Assembly: GCA_963767685.1 (NCBI GenBank)
Contig: CAVYEZ010000008.1
Location: 62,001 to 126,000 of the forward strand
Reading direction: 5' to 3'
Source: Trebonia sp963767685
GTDB lineage: Bacteria; Actinomycetota; Actinomycetes; Streptosporangiales; Streptosporangiaceae
DNA length: 64,000 bases
Part shown: positions 52,359 to 61,001 of the stretch, piece after piece
Position numbering within the stretch: the stretch's first letter is position 1
Layout of the letters: every line of letters begins with the position of its first letter
Position numbers and translations under genes: made by a program
Notes under the pieces: model-generated
The model's input: the letters and a program-made list of their open reading frames with translations, nothing else
Databases searched by the model: none
What the model was told of the DNA's origin: nothing

Positions 52359-52497
52359 AACCGTTTCTTGCGCCTTCAGGCAGTGCAGCGGAAGGCTTCA
52401 GCTATCCCGCAACGTTCTTCGGATAGATTGCATTGACAGCCAGGCACACCGCGACAAAGCAGACGAGTCGCGAACCTGGCGTGATCGGAGGTTCGTT

Positions 52498-53496
52498 ATG
52501 GCGACGCGTACGAGGTATGCGCCTGACCGGGGCCTGACCGTCCGGATGACCGCGACGATGTTCCTCCTCGGCCTGGTTTTTGTCGCGTTCGTCGCACTGA
52601 TCATCGGCATCATGACCGCCGCGCACGCAAGCGCCGCCGCGATCGTCCTGGTGGCACTGATCTTCGGCGGCGGTTCCGCTTTCATCTCGCTGTTCTACAG
52701 CGACAAGATCGCCCTGGCCGCGGCGGGCGCGCGCGAGGTTTCCCCGCAGGACGCCCCTGACTTGCACGGCATCGTCGACCGGCTCTGCGCGCTCGCGGAC
52801 ATGGACAAGCCACGGATCGCGATCGCCCCGACCCGCATGCCGAACGCCTTCGCCACCGGGCGCAACAGCAAGAACTCGGTCCTGTGCGTCACGGAGGGCC
52901 TCTGGTACCACAGTGGCCTGACCCAGGAGGAGAAGGAAGGCATCCTCGCCCACGAGCTGAGCCACGTGGCCCACAAGGACGTCCAGGTCATGACCTACGC
53001 CAGCCTGCTGGCGATCGTGGCGGGGCTCCTGGTCAGGTTCGCGTTCTACTCCGAGCTGTTCGGCGGCGGGCGGCGCGGCGGCGGCAACAACGGCCAGGCG
53101 GCCCTGCTGATCCCGCTGATCATGCTCGCCTCGATCGTCGTCTACGCGATCAGCTTCCTGCTGATCAGGCTGCTTTCCCGGTACCGGGAGCTGGCCGCCG
53201 ACCGCAGCGGCGCGCTGCTCACCCAGAACCCGAGTGCGCTGATCAACGCGCTGTACAAGGTCAGCGAGGGGATGAGCCGGATACCGACCCAGGACCTGCG
53301 GGCGGCCGAGTCGCTCAACGCATTCTACTTCGCCCCGGCTATGAAGAAGCTGACCAGCGGTGGCGGCGGGCGCGGCGGCCCGAGCCTGTCGGCCGTGTTC
53401 TCTACCCACCCGAGCCTGGAGAAGCGGGTCGCGCAGCTGGAAAAGATCCAGCTGGAGCTCGGCCAGCCCGGCCCGGACCCCCGCGGCATCGGGTAA
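52498..53496 (+). CDS. htpX: HtpX-like M48 membrane metalloprotease
   Basis: 332 residues from ATG 52498 after GGAGG. Two N-terminal membrane helices (MFLLGLVFVAFVALIIGIMT and AIVLVALIFGGGSAFISLFY) precede the protease domain. The zinc motif HELSH is at 152-156 and the third ligand lies in RYRELAADRSGALLTQNP. Two more hydrophobic segments flank a Gly-rich cytoplasmic or periplasmic loop. HtpX degrades misfolded membrane proteins and partners the Psp response in actinobacteria. Its stop overlaps the next start (TAATG), so HtpX and PspAB are co-translated. Confidence 0.9.
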   Translation: MATRTRYAPDRGLTVRMTATMFLLGLVFVAFVALIIGIMTAAHASAAAIVLVALIFGGGSAFISLFYSDKIALAAAGAREVSPQDAPDLHGIVDRLCALADMDKPRIAIAPTRMPNAFATGRNSKNSVLCVTEGLWYHSGLTQEEKEGILAHELSHVAHKDVQVMTYASLLAIVAGLLVRFAFYSELFGGGRRGGGNNGQAALLIPLIMLASIVVYAISFLLIRLLSRYRELAADRSGALLTQNPSALINALYKVSEGMSRIPTQDLRAAESLNAFYFAPAMKKLTSGGGGRGGPSLSAVFSTHPSLEKRVAQLEKIQLELGQPGPDPRGIG

Positions 53497-54080
53497 TGGG
53501 CTTCCTCGACACGCTCTTCGGCCGCACGAAACCGGTCCAGCCGAAGCTGGACGACCTGTTCGGGCTGCCGTCCGCGGCGGTCCAGCTGGAGGCGGCGACC
53601 GGCTTCAAGCCCACCGGCTCGGGCTCGGTGAGCTTCCGGGCCCCGGAGGGCAAGCCGTTCGCCGACATCCAGAAGGAAGTCCTCGAGCTCCTGGCCATGG
53701 ATGACGGCAAGCAGGGCGGCGGCCTGCCGGTCGAGGTGACCAAGGACACCTACGGCTACACCTGGCTGGTCAGCAACCACATGAGCGACGAGGTGGACGC
53801 GCTGGTCACCGACCTGCACGCGGTGAACAGCGCGCTGGTGGACGGCGGCTTCGGCCCGCAGCTGCTGTGCACGCTTGTCGCCTTCAGTGACGACAGTCAC
53901 CGCCGCCTCTCGCTGGTTTACCTGTACAAGCGAGGCACGTTCTACCCGTTCGCCCCGCTCGGTGGCCAGAACCGCGACAACGCCCTGGAATTGCAGGTCA
54001 AGGGCGTGCTCGGCGATGACCTGAGGATCGAGCAGGACCTCACCCGCTGGTTCCCCGTCTGGGGTGCCCCAGGCCTGTGA
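53496..54080 (+). CDS. pspAB: PspA-associated protein PspAB
   Basis: 194 residues from ATG 53496. It begins MGFLDTLFGRTKPVQPKLDD and has the PspAB core FGLPSAAVQLEAATGFKPTG, DTYGYTWLVSNHMSDEVDAL and the C-terminal LEQDLTRWFPVWG-like end. PspAB occurs with PspA and HtpX in actinobacteria and archaea; its biochemical role is unknown. No signal peptide or membrane helix, so it is cytoplasmic and probably contacts HtpX or PspA at the membrane. Confidence 0.85.
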   Translation: MGFLDTLFGRTKPVQPKLDDLFGLPSAAVQLEAATGFKPTGSGSVSFRAPEGKPFADIQKEVLELLAMDDGKQGGGLPVEVTKDTYGYTWLVSNHMSDEVDALVTDLHAVNSALVDGGFGPQLLCTLVAFSDDSHRRLSLVYLYKRGTFYPFAPLGGQNRDNALELQVKGVLGDDLRIEQDLTRWFPVWGAPGL

Positions 54081-54210
54081 GCCATGACGCGCGTGTCGGG
54101 CCGGCCTGGCAGGAATGACCTCGCCATGCATACAGTTAAGAGCGAACGACGGTGCCGCGTGTGCGCCGGATACCTACAACACGGGCATATCGAAGAGGAG
54201 CTAGTCACAG

Positions 54211-54561
54211 ATGACCGTTCAGGACGAAGTGACCCAGCAGGGAATCACCCTCACCGAGGCGGCGGCGACTAAGGTTGGCGCGCTGCTCACCCAGGAAGGC
54301 CGGGATGACCTGCGGCTGCGGGTAGCCGTGCAGCCGGGCGGCTGCTCGGGCCTGCGCTACCAGCTCTACTTCGACGAGCGCTCGTTTGACGGCGACGTCG
54401 TCCACGAGTTCGGCGGCGTTGGCGTGGTGACCGATAAGATGTCCTCGCCGTACCTCATGGGGGCCACGATCGACTTCGTGGACACCATCGAGAAGCAGGG
54501 CTTCACGATCGACAACCCGAACGCGACCGGCTCCTGCGCCTGCGGCGACTCCTTCCACTGA
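54211..54561 (+). CDS. erpA: Iron-sulfur cluster insertion protein (A-type carrier)
   Basis: 116 residues, standard length for the HesB/IscA/ErpA family. The three cluster-binding cysteines are in QPGGCSGLRYQLYF and GSCACGDSFH. It passes [4Fe-4S] clusters to target enzymes. ATG 54211 follows GAGGAG at slightly long spacing. It is followed 44 bases later by the adenosine kinase-like gene and further on by oxidase genes, an order seen in mycobacteria (near Rv2204c-Rv2200c). Confidence 0.92.
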   Translation: MTVQDEVTQQGITLTEAAATKVGALLTQEGRDDLRLRVAVQPGGCSGLRYQLYFDERSFDGDVVHEFGGVGVVTDKMSSPYLMGATIDFVDTIEKQGFTIDNPNATGSCACGDSFH

Positions 54562-54605
54562 TCCTCGGCCGGCAGGCCCAGAAATTTGAATAGAGCCCCC
54601 CAACG

Positions 54606-55580
54606 ATGCGGATAGCAGTCACCGGGTCGATCGCGACCGACCACCTGATGATGTTCGCCGGCAAGTTCACGGACACGCTCATCGCCGAGAAGCTGGACAA
54701 GATCTCGGTGTCGTTCCTCGTCGGCGACCTGGAGATCAGGCGCGGCGGCGTAGCGGGGAACATCTCCTACGGCCTCGGCTGCCTCGGCCTCCGCCCGCTC
54801 CTCGTGGGCTGCGTCGGCCAGGACTTCGCCGAGTACGAGTCCTGGCTGACGGCGCACGGCGTCGACGTCTCCGGCGTGCGCACGTCGGAGACCAGGCACA
54901 CGGCGCGCTTCACCGCCACGAACGACGAGACGGGCAACCAGATCGCCTCGTTCTACCCGGGCGCGATGAGCGAGGACGGCGAGATCGACATCATCTCGCT
55001 GGCCAGCGCCAACGCGATCGACCTGGTGGTGATCGGCGCGGGTGACCCGGTGGCCATGCAGCGGTTCACGGCCGACTGCCGCGCCGCCGGCGTCAGGTTC
55101 GCCGCGGACTTCTCCCAGCAGGTGGCCTTCCTCGACGGCGACTCGATGCGCACCCTGATCGAGGGCGCCGCGTACCTGTTCTGCAACGAGTACGAGGCCG
55201 CCGTCATCGAGCAGAAGACCGGCTGGACCAGCGAGGACATCCTCGGCCGGGTGGAGACGCGGGTCATCACCCTCGGCCCGGCCGGCGCTCGCGTCGAGCG
55301 CAAGGGCGCCGACCCGGTCGTGGCGGGCCCGGTCAAGGACGCGACCCTCGTCGAGCCGACGGGTTCCGGCGACGCGTTCCGCTCGGGCTTCCTAGCCGCC
55401 ACGGCGTGGGGCCTCCCCGTAGAGCGCGCGATCCAGCTGGGCAACCTGATGGCGGTGCACGCCCTGGAGGTGGTCGGCCCCCAGGAGTACGACCTCACCG
55501 CGGCCGCGCTGGCCGACCGGGCCAAGCACGCCTACGGCGCCGAGGCCGCCGCGGAAATCGCCGCTCACCTTCCGGCCTAG
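54606..55580 (+). CDS. adoK: PfkB-family nucleoside kinase, adenosine kinase-like
   Basis: 324 residues. PfkB features are present: GGVAGNISYGLGCLGLRPLL near the N-terminus, AGARVERKGADPVVAGPVKD, and the catalytic VEPTGSGDAFRSGFLAATAW with the anion-hole GxGD. The lid strand MMFAGKFTDTLIAEKLDKIS resembles adenosine kinase of Mycobacterium tuberculosis (Rv2202c) more than ribokinase or fructokinase, and the position between erpA and ctaC is the same. It would phosphorylate adenosine to AMP in purine salvage. The symbol is by orthology and synteny, not proof. A perfect terminator follows. Confidence 0.82.
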   Translation: MRIAVTGSIATDHLMMFAGKFTDTLIAEKLDKISVSFLVGDLEIRRGGVAGNISYGLGCLGLRPLLVGCVGQDFAEYESWLTAHGVDVSGVRTSETRHTARFTATNDETGNQIASFYPGAMSEDGEIDIISLASANAIDLVVIGAGDPVAMQRFTADCRAAGVRFAADFSQQVAFLDGDSMRTLIEGAAYLFCNEYEAAVIEQKTGWTSEDILGRVETRVITLGPAGARVERKGADPVVAGPVKDATLVEPTGSGDAFRSGFLAATAWGLPVERAIQLGNLMAVHALEVVGPQEYDLTAAALADRAKHAYGAEAAAEIAAHLPA

Positions 55581-55596
55581 CCGCAAGCACACCGTG

Positions 55597-55632
55597 TACC
55601 CCGCCCGGAGACCAACTTCTCCGGGCGGGGTA
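55597..55632 (+). terminator. Terminator after the adenosine kinase-like gene
   Basis: TACCCCGCCCGGAG (55597-55610) pairs perfectly with CTCCGGGCGGGGTA (55619-55632) around an 8-base loop and is followed by TTTGC. A standard Rho-independent terminator. Confidence 0.88.
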
Positions 55633-56067
55633 TTTGCTTGGCGGCCTTGATCCGTAGCGCCCTACGACTCTCCGCTCCCCGTCCCGGGTCATGATCGCGG
55701 GTCAAAAGTGACCGGGCGCACGCAGAGGCTAGCGACGGGACGGACATTTCCCCCGTTTGGCGACGAAACGTCAACCTGAACTCGCCGGGAAGCATGATCG
55801 AGGGTCATCCGAGACGGCTATCGCCAGTCCTGTCACTCAATCTCTGGCAGATACCATATGGGGTATAGCGCCAGGGTGTGACGGCTTCGCGGGCCTCAAT
55901 GGTGCGGCCAACTGCGATAGCAGCGGCAATAATAGTTACAGCCATCATTCGGGGAAGCCTGGCAAGAAGCTTCCTGGCGGGTCGGGGCTTGCAGCCCAGG
56001 CGCCTTGCCTGTCGTCGCCGGGTGGACCTGGGTGCCGGGCTTCTACGACAGGGAGTAGTTTTGAGGC
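55633..56067. other. Gene-free region upstream of ctaG
   Basis: No convincing ORF. GTCATGATCGCGGGTCA (55688) and GCATGATCGAGGGTCA (55792) form a loose direct repeat about 100 bases apart. CCATATGG at 55854-55861 lies in an AT-rich pocket that may hold the ctaG promoter. I looked for a riboswitch pattern and found none I could defend. Confidence 0.45.
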
Positions 56068-57111
56068 ATGCCCTCGTTTGCGACCGCTTACAGTGGCCCC
56101 CCCAAGCTGACCATCGCCCGGGCGTTCACCGAGTGGCGCGTCGACGTGCCCATGCTGGTGCTGATCCTGCTCGCCGGCGCCTGGTACCTGGTGTCGGTGC
56201 GCCGGGTCAGGCGGGCAGGCGGCCGGTGGGGGAGCGGCCGCACGTTCGCGTTCATCGTGCTCGGTCTGGGGTTCTGGGCGATCGCCACAATGGCGTGGCC
56301 CGGGGTCTACGAGGGCGTCCTGTTCTACGCCAGGGCCACCCAGACCGTGCTCCTCGTCCTGGTGTCGCCGCTGTTCCTCGCGATGGGCAAGCCGCTGACG
56401 CTGCTCATCGAGGCCTACCCGCGGGCCGGCGGCGGCGTTGAGCGCGTCGTCAAGAGCCTGGCCGCCCGGGTGCTCACGTTCCCGGCGATCACCACGCTGG
56501 CGCTCGTCGCCGTCCCGATGGTTATGTACTTCACGTCCTGGTACACGCACGCGTTCACCAGCGGCACGGTGCGTGAGCTCACGTACCTCGTCCTGATGGC
56601 GCCCGGGTACGTGTTCTTCTGGACGCTGCTGCGCGTCGACCCGGTTCCCAAGGAGTATCCCTACGGCGTCGCCATGTGGATCACCGCCGCCGAAGTGGTC
56701 GGTGACGCGTTCTTCGGCATCGCGATCATCGCGGACCAGACCATCCTCGCCGCGGCGCACTACCACGCGGTCGGCTACCCCTACGGCCCGAGCCTGGCCA
56801 CCAGCCAGGTCCTCGGCGGCGGCATCATCTGGATCCTCGGCGACTTCGTCGGCCTGCCCTTCCTCGCTGTGCAACTCATCCAGATGATGCGCGCCGACAA
56901 GCAGGAAGCCGCGGAGATCGACGCCGAGCTTGACGCGCGGGACGCGGCCCGCGCGGCCGCCCGGGCCGCGAAGCCCGGTGACGCCGGCTCGCCGGACGAA
57001 AGCCCGGACGTGCCGGTTCCCGCGGCCCTGGCGGCGGAAGAGCCCGAGGAGGCCGATCGCCCCTGGTGGGAATCCGACCCCCGCCTAACGGACCGCTTCA
57101 AGCGCGCCTAG
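56068..57111 (+). CDS. ctaG: Cytochrome c oxidase assembly protein, caa3_CtaG family
   Basis: 347 residues with about seven membrane segments. The family signature is present: FYARATQTVLLVLVSPLFLA, MGKPLTLLIEAYPRAGGG, VMYFTSWYTHAFTSGTVREL and GDAFFGIAIIADQTILAAAH with conserved histidines and acidic residues. The protein helps insert copper or haem into subunit I of the oxidase encoded just downstream. The C-terminal 80 residues form a cytoplasmic acidic, Ala-rich tail. It is a single gene preceded by a 435-base gene-free region and converging with the TusA gene (4-base overlap). Confidence 0.88.
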   Translation: MPSFATAYSGPPKLTIARAFTEWRVDVPMLVLILLAGAWYLVSVRRVRRAGGRWGSGRTFAFIVLGLGFWAIATMAWPGVYEGVLFYARATQTVLLVLVSPLFLAMGKPLTLLIEAYPRAGGGVERVVKSLAARVLTFPAITTLALVAVPMVMYFTSWYTHAFTSGTVRELTYLVLMAPGYVFFWTLLRVDPVPKEYPYGVAMWITAAEVVGDAFFGIAIIADQTILAAAHYHAVGYPYGPSLATSQVLGGGIIWILGDFVGLPFLAVQLIQMMRADKQEAAEIDAELDARDAARAAARAAKPGDAGSPDESPDVPVPAALAAEEPEEADRPWWESDPRLTDRFKRA

Positions 57112-57629
57112 TAGCGCCGGCGAACGCCGAACGACCAGCCGCCCGCGTAGTCGACCCGGAACACGCAGTCATGCGACTTGAGCCCGCACCAGGCCGGGAT
57201 GTCGCTGTAAGCGGCGGGGTCGTCGGCCAGCACGGCGATCACCGAGCTGACGGGAACGTCACGGATCTGCTGCGCGAGCAGGATGATCGGGATGGGGCAC
57301 TTGCGCCCGAGCGCGTCGATGGTGATCAGCGGCGCCAGGCCGGGCGGAACGTAGCTTGGCAGCGCGGCCGCCGACTCGGCCACCGCGGCCCGCGCGGCGT
57401 CGGTTACCGGCGAGACCAGCGGCTCGGCCGGGGCGTCGGCCATCGTCGGCGCGCCGAACAGCTCAGTGGGGGCCGGCGCCCCGGCCCACGGCGGCCCGTC
57501 GGGCGGCGCGGCCTGAGGCGGCGCGGCGGCCGTCGGCGCGGGCTGAGTGCCAGCGCCGGCCTTGCTCCGCCCGCGCGGGCCGGCCGCGTGACGTCCGGTC
57601 GGCCGTCCCAGCCATGGCGCGCGGCTCAC
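57108..57629 (-). CDS. TusA-family sulfurtransferase with a long N-terminal extension
   Basis: The TusA fold lies at the C-terminus: ITIDALGRKCPIPIILLAQQ with the active cysteine and conserved CPxP, then VIAVLADDPAAYSDIPAWCG. GTG 57629, after GAAGGG, gives 173 residues; ATG 57443 would give 111. The extension is Ala/Pro/Gly-rich and disordered, which is unusual since TusA proteins are about 80 residues. The family relays persulfide sulfur, for example for tRNA thiolation or cofactor synthesis. The C-terminus also extends past the usual end (CVFRVDYAGGWSFGVRRRY). Confidence 0.8.
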   Translation of the reverse strand: MSRAPWLGRPTGRHAAGPRGRSKAGAGTQPAPTAAAPPQAAPPDGPPWAGAPAPTELFGAPTMADAPAEPLVSPVTDAARAAVAESAAALPSYVPPGLAPLITIDALGRKCPIPIILLAQQIRDVPVSSVIAVLADDPAAYSDIPAWCGLKSHDCVFRVDYAGGWSFGVRRRY

Positions 57630-57703
57630 GAGATGCCCTTCACACGTCCATAGTGCCCCCACTCGTGCCCGATTACCCTCATGAATGCGCAAAGAGCCGC
57701 AGT

Positions 57704-57957
57704 GTTTCCCGCGCTCGCCTCCGCGCGCCCTGAGGCCGGTGTTTTCTCCCTCGTCGCTTAGTCGCTCGTTCCTCGCTCCTGCGCTCCTCAGTCCGAAAAC
57801 ACCGGCGGCGCGCTTCGGCTCGCGCTCGAAGTTTCCCGCGCTCGCCTCCGCGCGCCCTGAGGCCGGTGTTTTCTCCCTCGTCGCTTAGTCGCTCGTTCCT
57901 CGCTCCTGCGCTCCTCAGTCCGAAAACACCGGCGGCGCGCTTCGGCTCGCGCTCGAA
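57704..57957 (+). repeat. Family A structured repeat, two tandem 127-bp copies
   Basis: Two identical 127-bp units begin at 57704 and 57831. Each has CCGGTGTTTTC (57736-57746 in the first) pairing perfectly with GAAAACACCGG (57795-57805) across a 48-base loop, plus GCGCGCC/GGCGCGC pairing outside. They fill the gap between the divergent TusA and ctaC genes. Confidence 0.85.
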
Positions 57958-58023
57958 GTTTCCCGCGCTCGCCTCCGCGCGCCCTGAGGCCGGTGTTTTC
58001 TCCCTCGTCGCTTAGTCGCTCGT
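57958..58023 (+). repeat. Family A repeat, left half of a third copy
   Basis: The third tandem unit starts at 57958 and matches for 66 bases, through the left arm and the first part of the loop, then breaks off where the diverged copy begins. Confidence 0.8.
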
Positions 58024-58150
58024 GCTGTGCTTCCCCGCTTGCCTCCGGGCGCTCGGGACCCCTGTCTTCTCCCTCGTCGCTCGTCCGCTCGTTCCTCGCT
58101 CCCTCGCTCCTCAGTCCGAGGACAGGGGCGCGCCCTTTGGCTCGCGGGAG
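58024..58150 (+). repeat. Family A repeat, diverged copy with different arms
   Basis: CCCCTGTCTTC (58059-58069) pairs with GAGGACAGGGG (58118-58128), one position as a G-T wobble, across a 48-base loop that is 90 percent like the other copies. GGGCGC and GCGCCC pair outside the arms. The arms differ from copies 1 and 2 on both sides, keeping complementarity. Confidence 0.85.
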
Positions 58151-58160
58151 AGAGGCTCCC

Positions 58161-58268
58161 TCCCTCCTCAGTCCGAGGACAGGGGCGCGCGCTTCGGCTC
58201 GCCGGGGTGCTCCTGCGCTCCTCAGTCCGAAAACACCGGCGGCGCGCTTCGGCTCGCGCTCGAAGTTT
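58161..58268 (+). repeat. Family A repeat, two right-half fragments
   Basis: The right arm GAGGACAGGGG (58175-58185) with its flanks, then the other type of right arm, GAAAACACCGG (58229-58239), with its flanks, follow in series without left arms. They look like products of unequal recombination among the tandem copies. Confidence 0.75.
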
Positions 58269-58416
58269 CCGGCGCGGCACCCGAAACGCCGGGGGTCCCC
58301 TGCGAGCGCGCGGCGGCGCGCGATACTGTTTCCACGACACGCTGTAGAAGACCGGAGACCGGTGCCTGAAGGAGATAAACAGGCAGCCGGGCGACGTTGT
58401 TTGGGAAGGCGCTCCT

Positions 58417-59277
58417 TTGACTCTGATTCGCCGGCAGGCCGCGCCAGGCGGGCGCGGCCCCCAGCGCACGCGAGCCCCGCGCAGCCGCCGGGCTAAGGCG
58501 CTGCGCCTCGGCGCGCTTGCCGCTATGCTGCTCCCGCTCTCCGGGTGCGCATGGAATAACGACTTCACCCGCATGGGCTTCCCGAACCCCATCACCAATC
58601 AGGGCGCGATCACGCTGTCCCTCTGGCAGGGTTCGTGGGTCGCGGGCTTGCTGGTTGGCGCGGTTGTGTGGGGCCTGATCGTCTGGGCGGTGCTCTTCCA
58701 CCGCCAGCGCGGTGACAAGCTCCCGCCCCAGGTGCGGTACAACATGCCGATCGAGATCCTTTACACGATCGTGCCCTTCGTCCTCATCGCGGTGCTCTTC
58801 TACTACACCGCCAAGGACGAGAACACCATCGACGCGATCCCGTCCAACCCCGCGGTGACGGTGAACGTGACCGGCTTCCAGTGGTCTTGGCAGTTCTGCT
58901 ACCCGCCGCACAACGTCTGCACCGACGGCCAGATGTGGAACCCGAACGAGACCGACGCGCAGAACGAGGCCGCCATGCCGCTGCTGGAGATCCCGGTCGG
59001 CGAGACGGTTAACTTCAACCTCACCTCGCCGGACGTGGTCCACGCGTTCTGGGTGCCCGAGTTCCTCTTCAAGCGGGACGTGATCCCCGGCCACCCGAAC
59101 CACTTCTCGATCACCGCCACGAAGACCGGGACGTTCATCGGGCACTGCAGCGAGCTGTGCGGCCTGTACCACAGCAGGATGCTGTTCACGCTGAAGATCG
59201 TGGCTCCTGCGCAGTTCCAGAGTTGGATCAGCCAGCAGCAGGCGATCCAGAAGACGGCTTCAGGGAGCACCCAGTGA
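58417..59277 (+). CDS. ctaC: Cytochrome c oxidase subunit II
   Basis: 286 residues. TTG 58417 is used, with AAGG upstream; the basic N-terminus and the lipobox LLPLSGCAW (C44) form a lipoprotein-type signal. Two membrane helices follow (WVAGLLVGAVVWGLIVWAVL and ILYTIVPFVLIAVLFYY). The CuA site is complete: H209, and C244, E246, C248, H252 and M255 in GHCSELCGLYHSRM. It accepts electrons from the cytochrome bc1 complex. It is coupled to ctaD by a 4-base overlap. The region upstream consists of family A repeats, so promoter and leader lie in or next to them. Confidence 0.93.
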   Translation: MTLIRRQAAPGGRGPQRTRAPRSRRAKALRLGALAAMLLPLSGCAWNNDFTRMGFPNPITNQGAITLSLWQGSWVAGLLVGAVVWGLIVWAVLFHRQRGDKLPPQVRYNMPIEILYTIVPFVLIAVLFYYTAKDENTIDAIPSNPAVTVNVTGFQWSWQFCYPPHNVCTDGQMWNPNETDAQNEAAMPLLEIPVGETVNFNLTSPDVVHAFWVPEFLFKRDVIPGHPNHFSITATKTGTFIGHCSELCGLYHSRMLFTLKIVAPAQFQSWISQQQAIQKTASGSTQ

Positions 59278-60986
59278 CGACCCTAGAAAACCCGGCCGCG
59301 CTCCGGGCGGCTGTCCGCACCGCGCGCACCGAGCGCAAGGGCTCGGTGCTGGCCGGCTGGCTCTCTTCCACGGACCACAAGATCATCGGGCACATGTACC
59401 TGATCACGTCGTTCGTGTTCTTCCTCGGCGCCGGGATCATGGCGCTGCTGATCCGCATCCAGCTCTTGTCGCCGACGAGCACGTTCCTGTCGGACCAGAT
59501 CTACAACGAGCTGTTCACCATGCACGGCACGATCATGCTGCTGCTGTTCGCCACCCCGCTGTTCGTCGGCTTCGCGAACGAGCTGGTGCCGCTGCAGATC
59601 GGCTCGCCCGACGTGGCGTTCCCGCGGCTGAACCTGCTCAGCTACTACCTGTTCACGTTCGGCGGGCTGATCCTGTTCGGCAGCTTCCTCGCCCCTGGCG
59701 GCTCGGCCGCGTTCGGCTGGTACGCCTACTCGCCGCTGACCAGCGCGACGAACTCGCCGGGCATCGGCGCCGACCTGTGGATCATGGGCCTCGCGCTGTC
59801 CGGCTTCGGCACGATCCTCGGCGGCGTCAACTTCGTCACCACGATCTTCTGCATGCGGGCGCCCGGCATGACGATGTTCCGCATGCCGATCTTCACCTGG
59901 AACGCGCTGCTCACCTCCATGCTGGTGCTGCTCGCCTTCCCGGTGCTCGCCGCCGCCCTGCTCGTGCTCGAGATCGACCGCCGCCTCGGCGCCCAGGTCT
60001 TCTCCGCCAACTCAGGCGGCGCGATCCTCTGGCAGAACCTCTTCTGGTTCTTCGGCCATCCCGAGGTCTATATCTTGGCGTTGCCGTTCTTCGGCATCGC
60101 CACCGAGATCCTGCCGGTGTTCAGCCGCAAGCCGCTGTTCGGCTACAAGACGCTGATCGCGGCGACGATCGCGATCGCCGGCCTGTCGATGACCGTGTGG
60201 GCGCACCACATGTTCACCACCGGCGCGGTGCTGCTGCCGTTCTTCTCGTTCATGACGCTGCTGATCGCGGTCCCCACGGGCGTGAAGTTCTTCAACTGGG
60301 CGGGCACCATGTGGAAGGGCCAGCTCAGCCTGGAGCCGCCCATGCTGTACACGATCGGGTTCCTCATCACGTTCCTCTTCGGCGGCATCACCGGCATCAT
60401 CCTGGCGTCCCCGCCGATGGACTTCGCGGTCTCCGACTCCTACTTCGTGGTGGCCCACTTCCACTACGTGCTGGCGGGCACCGTGCTGTTCGAGATGTTC
60501 GCCGGCCTGTACTTCTGGTGGCCGAAGATGACGGGCAAGATGCTCAACAGCCGCATCGGCAAGGTCCAGTTCTGGATCATGTTCATCGGCTTCAACATGA
60601 CCTTCCTCGTGCAGCACTGGACGGGCGTGCAAGGCCAGGTCCGGCGTACCGCGAACTACCCGTTCCTCCCGGGCGACGTCACCACGCTGAACGTCATCTC
60701 GACCGTCGGCTCCTGGCTGCTCGCGCTGTCGATCCTGATGTTCATCTGGAACGTCTACATCACCACCAGGCACGGGGTGAAGGTCACGGAGGAAGACCCG
60801 TGGGGCTACTGCTCCTCGCTTGAGTGGGCGACCTCCTGCCCGCCGCCGCGGCACAACTTCTACCGCATCCCGCGCATCCGCTCCGAGCGCCCCGCGTTCG
60901 AGGCGCACTACCCGCACATCAAGGCCGGCGCGGCGTCCAAGGGCATCGAACAGACCATCCCCGCGCTCAGCGCCGCGAAGAAGTAG
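59274..60986 (+). CDS. ctaD: Cytochrome c oxidase subunit I
   Basis: 570 residues with twelve membrane helices. GTG 59274 overlaps the ctaC stop. Haem and copper ligands are all visible: the haem a histidine in MHGTIMLLLFATPLF, the CuB histidine and cross-linked tyrosine in FGHPEVYILALPFF, the histidine pair in VWAHHMFTTG, and haem a3/a histidines in VVAHFHYVLAGTVLFE. K-channel and D-channel residues appear normal for A-type oxidases. The protein is the catalytic core of the aa3 oxidase that reduces oxygen and pumps protons. Confidence 0.95.
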   Translation: MTTLENPAALRAAVRTARTERKGSVLAGWLSSTDHKIIGHMYLITSFVFFLGAGIMALLIRIQLLSPTSTFLSDQIYNELFTMHGTIMLLLFATPLFVGFANELVPLQIGSPDVAFPRLNLLSYYLFTFGGLILFGSFLAPGGSAAFGWYAYSPLTSATNSPGIGADLWIMGLALSGFGTILGGVNFVTTIFCMRAPGMTMFRMPIFTWNALLTSMLVLLAFPVLAAALLVLEIDRRLGAQVFSANSGGAILWQNLFWFFGHPEVYILALPFFGIATEILPVFSRKPLFGYKTLIAATIAIAGLSMTVWAHHMFTTGAVLLPFFSFMTLLIAVPTGVKFFNWAGTMWKGQLSLEPPMLYTIGFLITFLFGGITGIILASPPMDFAVSDSYFVVAHFHYVLAGTVLFEMFAGLYFWWPKMTGKMLNSRIGKVQFWIMFIGFNMTFLVQHWTGVQGQVRRTANYPFLPGDVTTLNVISTVGSWLLALSILMFIWNVYITTRHGVKVTEEDPWGYCSSLEWATSCPPPRHNFYRIPRIRSERPAFEAHYPHIKAGAASKGIEQTIPALSAAKK

Positions 60987-61001
60987 GGGCGTGTATCTCA
61001 C

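Noticed and set aside
55633..56067. c-di-AMP (ydaO) or cobalamin riboswitch upstream of ctaG
   Set aside because: I could not align the conserved core elements of either class with the sequence.
57704..58268. CRISPR array
   Set aside because: Units are 127 bp, adjacent without variable spacers, and no cas genes are present.
57685..58598. Several short ORFs in both directions over the tandem repeats
   Set aside because: They differ between copies only by frame and are repeat translations without ribosome sites.
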